A stretch of 52,184 nucleotides of DNA, from positions 1 to 52,184 of IMG/VR virus record IMGVR_UViG_3300017706_000575. One strand, written 5' to 3'. This document shows, one piece after another, positions 50,201 to 52,184 of this stretch. Made by a program: the position numbers and the translations under genes. The notes under the pieces are model-generated. The model did no database searches, was not told the DNA's origin, and worked only from the letters and a program-made list of their open reading frames with translations. This DNA is from a virus. The first letter of the stretch is position 1. Every line of letters starts with the position of its first letter.

Positions 50201-52042
50201 AAAACTAGTGCAGAAAGAAAAGAATGGCAAGAAAACAATCCCAGATGGAAAGCAGCAACTGATACTTTGGGGCGCTATGCTGCAGCTCCAAAAGGATTAA
50301 ATGCTTCTGTTAGTAATGCAAGTGGTTTTGAATATACACCATATTTTAATCCTGAAGCAAATTTAACTGATCTTTATCCTGAAAAACCTTTGTTAAAACT
50401 TCCATATCCTGATATTAAATATAATCTATCTAATCTACCAGAAGGTGTAGATGAAACAGAATTTAGAAAATGGGTTAATTATTATTATCCTGATTATGCA
50501 GTAGAAAATGATATTAGTTCTACAACTCCTTCAGAAAAAGAAAATGACTTTATTAAAAGTGCATGGTATGAATTGGGTAATCAGTATGAACCTTTTAAGA
50601 AACTTGAGATTAAAAAGTTAGAGCAACCTGCTTTAAAAGATAAACCTCAACTATCTAATTTTACAGAAACTAAATCAAAAGGAACTTTAGTATCAACTGG
50701 AATTGGTGATGGTAGAGTTAATGTAATTGATCTGGATACAGGTGGTGGTTTTGGAACATATGATACACCTGAACAAGCCCGTATTGCTATGATTGAAGCT
50801 TATACAGATGGTTATAGTTTAAGTAATCCTGAAATTGCTAATATTTCAGCAGAAGACTTAGGAAACCTTTATGATGTTGCAGATAAACAGCCAGCATATA
50901 GAGCTAATAATAGACCGCTTACCAATTATGAAAAGATTCAGGCAATGAAAAGAAAGATGTCTGAGGGTGGTCAATATCAAACTGGTGGTGAGCATACAGT
51001 ATCAGAAGGAGAAACGTTTTATGGTATTGCTAATAAAAATAAAATATCATGGAAGGATTTAGAAGCCTTTAATCCTAATATTGATATTAATGCTCTTAAG
51101 AAAGGACAAACTATTAATCTTTCTGCACAACCTACAAAAACTAAAAAAACTACTGAAGAAAAACGTGAACCAACATCATGGAGCGATTATATAAATCCTT
51201 ATAATTGGGGAGTTACTGATAGAGATGATGATGGCTCATATAATCAAGCTTTTAGAGCTGCAAGAAATGCTGGTGAAGATGAGTTTATGTGGTATGGTAA
51301 AAGATACACAACAGAACTTGATAAAACAGATGTTGCAAAAGAAAAAGAACCAGTAAAGAAAGAAGTTAGCAATTATAGTTTTCAAGAATATCAAGATGAC
51401 TTAAAAGCTCAAGAAAATCTTTCATTGAAAGGATGGGATCCTAAAAGACAATTGTGGTTTCCAACTCCAGCTCCAGAAGAAAATGGAGGTTTTGATATTG
51501 GTTATGGTCATAAGATTAAAAAAGGTGAAAATTTTTCTAAAGGTTTAACAGATGATCAAGTCAACAATCTTTTTGCAAAAGATCTTAATGTTAAATTTAA
51601 AGCAGCAAAGTCAACATTTAATAGACAAGGCCTAAATAGAAGTTGGGATGAGTTAAATGAACAAGAGCAAATATTACTTGGAGATTATCAATACAATGGA
51701 GTTTTAGGTGATTTTGAAAAATTGATGAAAGCTGTTGCGAATAAGGATAAAGATTCAATGCTTAAAGAATATGTAAGATATCAAGGCAAAGAAAAATTGG
51801 GAAGAAGAAATGACTGGACTAAATCTTATATAGATAGTGAAATAAATTATAAGAAAGGTGGAGAACCTAATCCATTAACTATTTATAGTAATTATATAAA
51901 TGGTGATTATGATGGTACAGATTTAGAAAATCAAGCTATAAAGATCTATGATAGACTTAATAGAATTCATTATGGAGATGCTAAATCATTAGGTATGTCT
52001 CCTGTAAATTATATATTAACTCATGTTGTAGCTAAAGCTTAA
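47210..52042 (+). CDS. Multidomain virion protein with LysM and lysozyme-like domains
   Basis: A 1610-aa protein. Residues about 360-445 hold a conserved virion segment (HLMATETLDGKNWFSFPTLF, AIKRGEVIEFGTDKDAAIKF). Residues about 540-700 have GHIEAVLF (H555) and GSNCATGMC (C662), a His-then-Cys order as in permuted NlpC/P60 peptidases. Residues about 1263-1306 are a LysM wall-binding domain (HTVSEGETFYGIANKNKISW). Residues about 1395-1545 are lysozyme-like (E1402, GFDIGYGHKIKKGE; D1429 stands where GH24 has Thr). It probably opens the wall during DNA entry. Confidence 0.75.
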   Translation: MRNKKSIGLPNGPNEFLKDITQYISVEGYKRYSEDINNPYNIIESGYITMEDVDFPVKGTDNLGNEQIMMPGMNYQFPGDSVLEVPMAQEGIEVPLNRGEVFNIPRTMGYEDGKMVLQDKPIYDGMLDEVTVTPYTSNQMLYKDFMTAKATGGLKPVYPLFDIMTLGLKAPLTAGAKVIKAGIKKAPSKINPKYYNPNTLAKGNPNTMYREIGKDAYQDFANSGLVRTKAEITDNPILGLVKTQKEIKDVLRFNKEYGQFQYRHPTDFRAPFFSRGKTTILKKGDPDYLIQTRPDRVGPDKFSSAQWNILHGNQQPPAGGFGIMDPMYRDADNFDVFKKNWWSGYKQIKQDGGEQGIQVPKRNGVRKNSDGTESTHLMATETLDGKNWFSFPTLFQNEDSTWLDMSDKPWMEAYKEAIKRGEVIEFGTDKDAAIKFGEGSWKPKAQVGQEVIRSNRDPYEYKREADKFYTRKREGEWESEEQPDWTLASDNAEKAIREKIYDEDVSDSGAEDGKAFREIGNAKTIQENIQALDTSSYGLRVISYPIGHEVNPPGHIEAVLFDKKTGKLINKVPGTKFKGHINRWAKEGNKPVVESNYKGDKNVQVVDLRLPEQELKDFLVQAQGFLPNTEGKIHKNLGLSKNKLPISSSNNPKQYGIIGSNCATGMCLGLGLDPDSPENQTAGITDPNKVMDNILTNFSNYYDSEKDYRGNKVSKREGIRKLISNKLEVEGNTRAATAIVDYLDGLDGKEAKKTLEELSENPMIQKMIKSPNLKASIKPLLNAPITQVIDAYKKIPDGTFNALMEAGWEQYPNQYIRENTPFDFSGEGVDNIIPWWENNVINPVGEAGSDAIKSVRDFFGFKEGGSVSWQFKGKSYSGTLIPGMETENNRYARTHNGKIKTLPKGQVGKEIKTGRGTPGLLDKPYLDPGNINLIYDEDEVYESVFDPRIRESRRANKLAKEEYERKVQKRNKDIKSIEEAKALYRNVWYDDFKDTTFKTSAERKEWQENNPRWKAATDTLGRYAAAPKGLNASVSNASGFEYTPYFNPEANLTDLYPEKPLLKLPYPDIKYNLSNLPEGVDETEFRKWVNYYYPDYAVENDISSTTPSEKENDFIKSAWYELGNQYEPFKKLEIKKLEQPALKDKPQLSNFTETKSKGTLVSTGIGDGRVNVIDLDTGGGFGTYDTPEQARIAMIEAYTDGYSLSNPEIANISAEDLGNLYDVADKQPAYRANNRPLTNYEKIQAMKRKMSEGGQYQTGGEHTVSEGETFYGIANKNKISWKDLEAFNPNIDINALKKGQTINLSAQPTKTKKTTEEKREPTSWSDYINPYNWGVTDRDDDGSYNQAFRAARNAGEDEFMWYGKRYTTELDKTDVAKEKEPVKKEVSNYSFQEYQDDLKAQENLSLKGWDPKRQLWFPTPAPEENGGFDIGYGHKIKKGENFSKGLTDDQVNNLFAKDLNVKFKAAKSTFNRQGLNRSWDELNEQEQILLGDYQYNGVLGDFEKLMKAVANKDKDSMLKEYVRYQGKEKLGRRNDWTKSYIDSEINYKKGGEPNPLTIYSNYINGDYDGTDLENQAIKIYDRLNRIHYGDAKSLGMSPVNYILTHVVAKA

Positions 52043-52072
52043 ACCTTAAAAATTAGTAAATCTCTGGATTTA

Positions 52073-52084
52073 TTTGTATATTAA
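52073..52084 (+). promoter_or_regulatory. Late promoter motif TTTGTATATTAA
   Basis: TTTGTATATTAATATTAT, 26 bases before a GTG start, one mismatch to the TTTGTATATTAT consensus. It begins a new unit after the 1610-aa gene. Confidence 0.6.
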
Positions 52085-52102
52085 TATTATAAAATAATTG
52101 TT

Positions 52103-52184
52103 GTGAAAGTAAACAAATTAAGTTTAAAACAGATGGGTGGACCTGCTACAAATCAATCAGTTGATCCCGCTATTCAACAAATTA
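52103..52184 (+). CDS. Start of next virion gene, cut by window
   Basis: A GTG at 52103-52105 opens 27 codons to the right edge, and an ATG lies ten codons in (52133). The product begins MKVNKLSLKQMGGPATNQSV. The phrase KQMGGP resembles the starts of other large virion proteins of crAss-like phages. It follows a late promoter. In this position relatives carry cargo proteins and, further on, the virion RNA polymerase. Confidence 0.5.
   Translation, partial: MKVNKLSLKQMGGPATNQSVDPAIQQI

Noticed and set aside
1-52184. Prophage or plasmid signs such as integrase, transposase or partition genes
   Set aside because: None was found; the layout is that of a lytic phage, although the rest of the genome is not visible.

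Overview
The window is a 52 kb piece of a double-stranded DNA phage genome that looks like a crAss-like phage (order Crassvirales) of a Bacteroidota host. This rests on a conserved block of proteins recognisable by sequence: an IHF/HU-type subunit, a PDDEXK-type nuclease, TerL, a large portal protein, a scaffold-like protein and the major capsid protein, then a conserved 187-aa protein, the P22 gp4-like tail tubular protein and the giant stabilisation (tail muzzle) protein. There is no tape measure, tail tube or sheath gene, which fits a podovirus. The DNA is AT-rich, start codons follow A-rich leaders instead of Shine-Dalgarno sites, and several promoters carry TAnnTTTG, all typical of Bacteroidota. 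TAA, TAG and TGA all serve as stops, so there is no sign of the stop-codon recoding seen in some gut relatives. No integrase, transposase or CRISPR array was seen.

Left arm (1-5454, minus strand): small, mostly unknown genes that are probably early, three tRNAs (Met-CAT, Leu-TAA, Arg-TCT), an HNH endonuclease, a winged-helix DNA-binding protein and a two-helix membrane protein. Two non-coding stretches (3674-3885 and 4501-5070) hold inverted repeats, a direct repeat and stem-loops. A strong minus-strand terminator (5029-5060) follows the first gene of this arm.

Divergent switch (5455-5674): minus-strand genes leave to the left and the long rightward late arm starts with a TTTGTATATTAC promoter.

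Right arm, part 1 (5675-13064): a short SAM-methyltransferase-like protein, a fibre-like fragment, four very lysine-rich small proteins, a membrane/coiled-coil protein, an exported beta-barrel-like protein, a two-domain amidase endolysin, the IHF-like protein, a zinc protein, the PDDEXK nuclease and a GroES-like co-chaperonin.

Right arm, part 2 (13057-25316): packaging and head genes (TerL, portal, scaffold, capsid protein, probable ring and neck proteins and a 510-aa structural protein). Part 3 (25442-37385): small structural proteins, two giant Gly/Ser/Thr-repeat fibres (the second with a C-terminal intramolecular chaperone) and a fibronectin/von Willebrand A (vWA) protein. Part 4 (37519-52184): a metallophosphoesterase, the conserved tail block, a 2064-aa muzzle protein that also carries a vWA domain, a 1610-aa multidomain virion protein with LysM and lysozyme-like modules, and the start of another gene.

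The late arm is divided by rho-independent terminators, several followed at once by a TTTGTATATTAT-like promoter, so it is probably a series of transcription units. The most unusual features are the two MIDAS-bearing vWA domains on tail proteins, the lysine-rich protein cassette, a predicted three-way-junction RNA behind the capsid gene, and fibre repeats whose protein sequence is kept while their codons differ.
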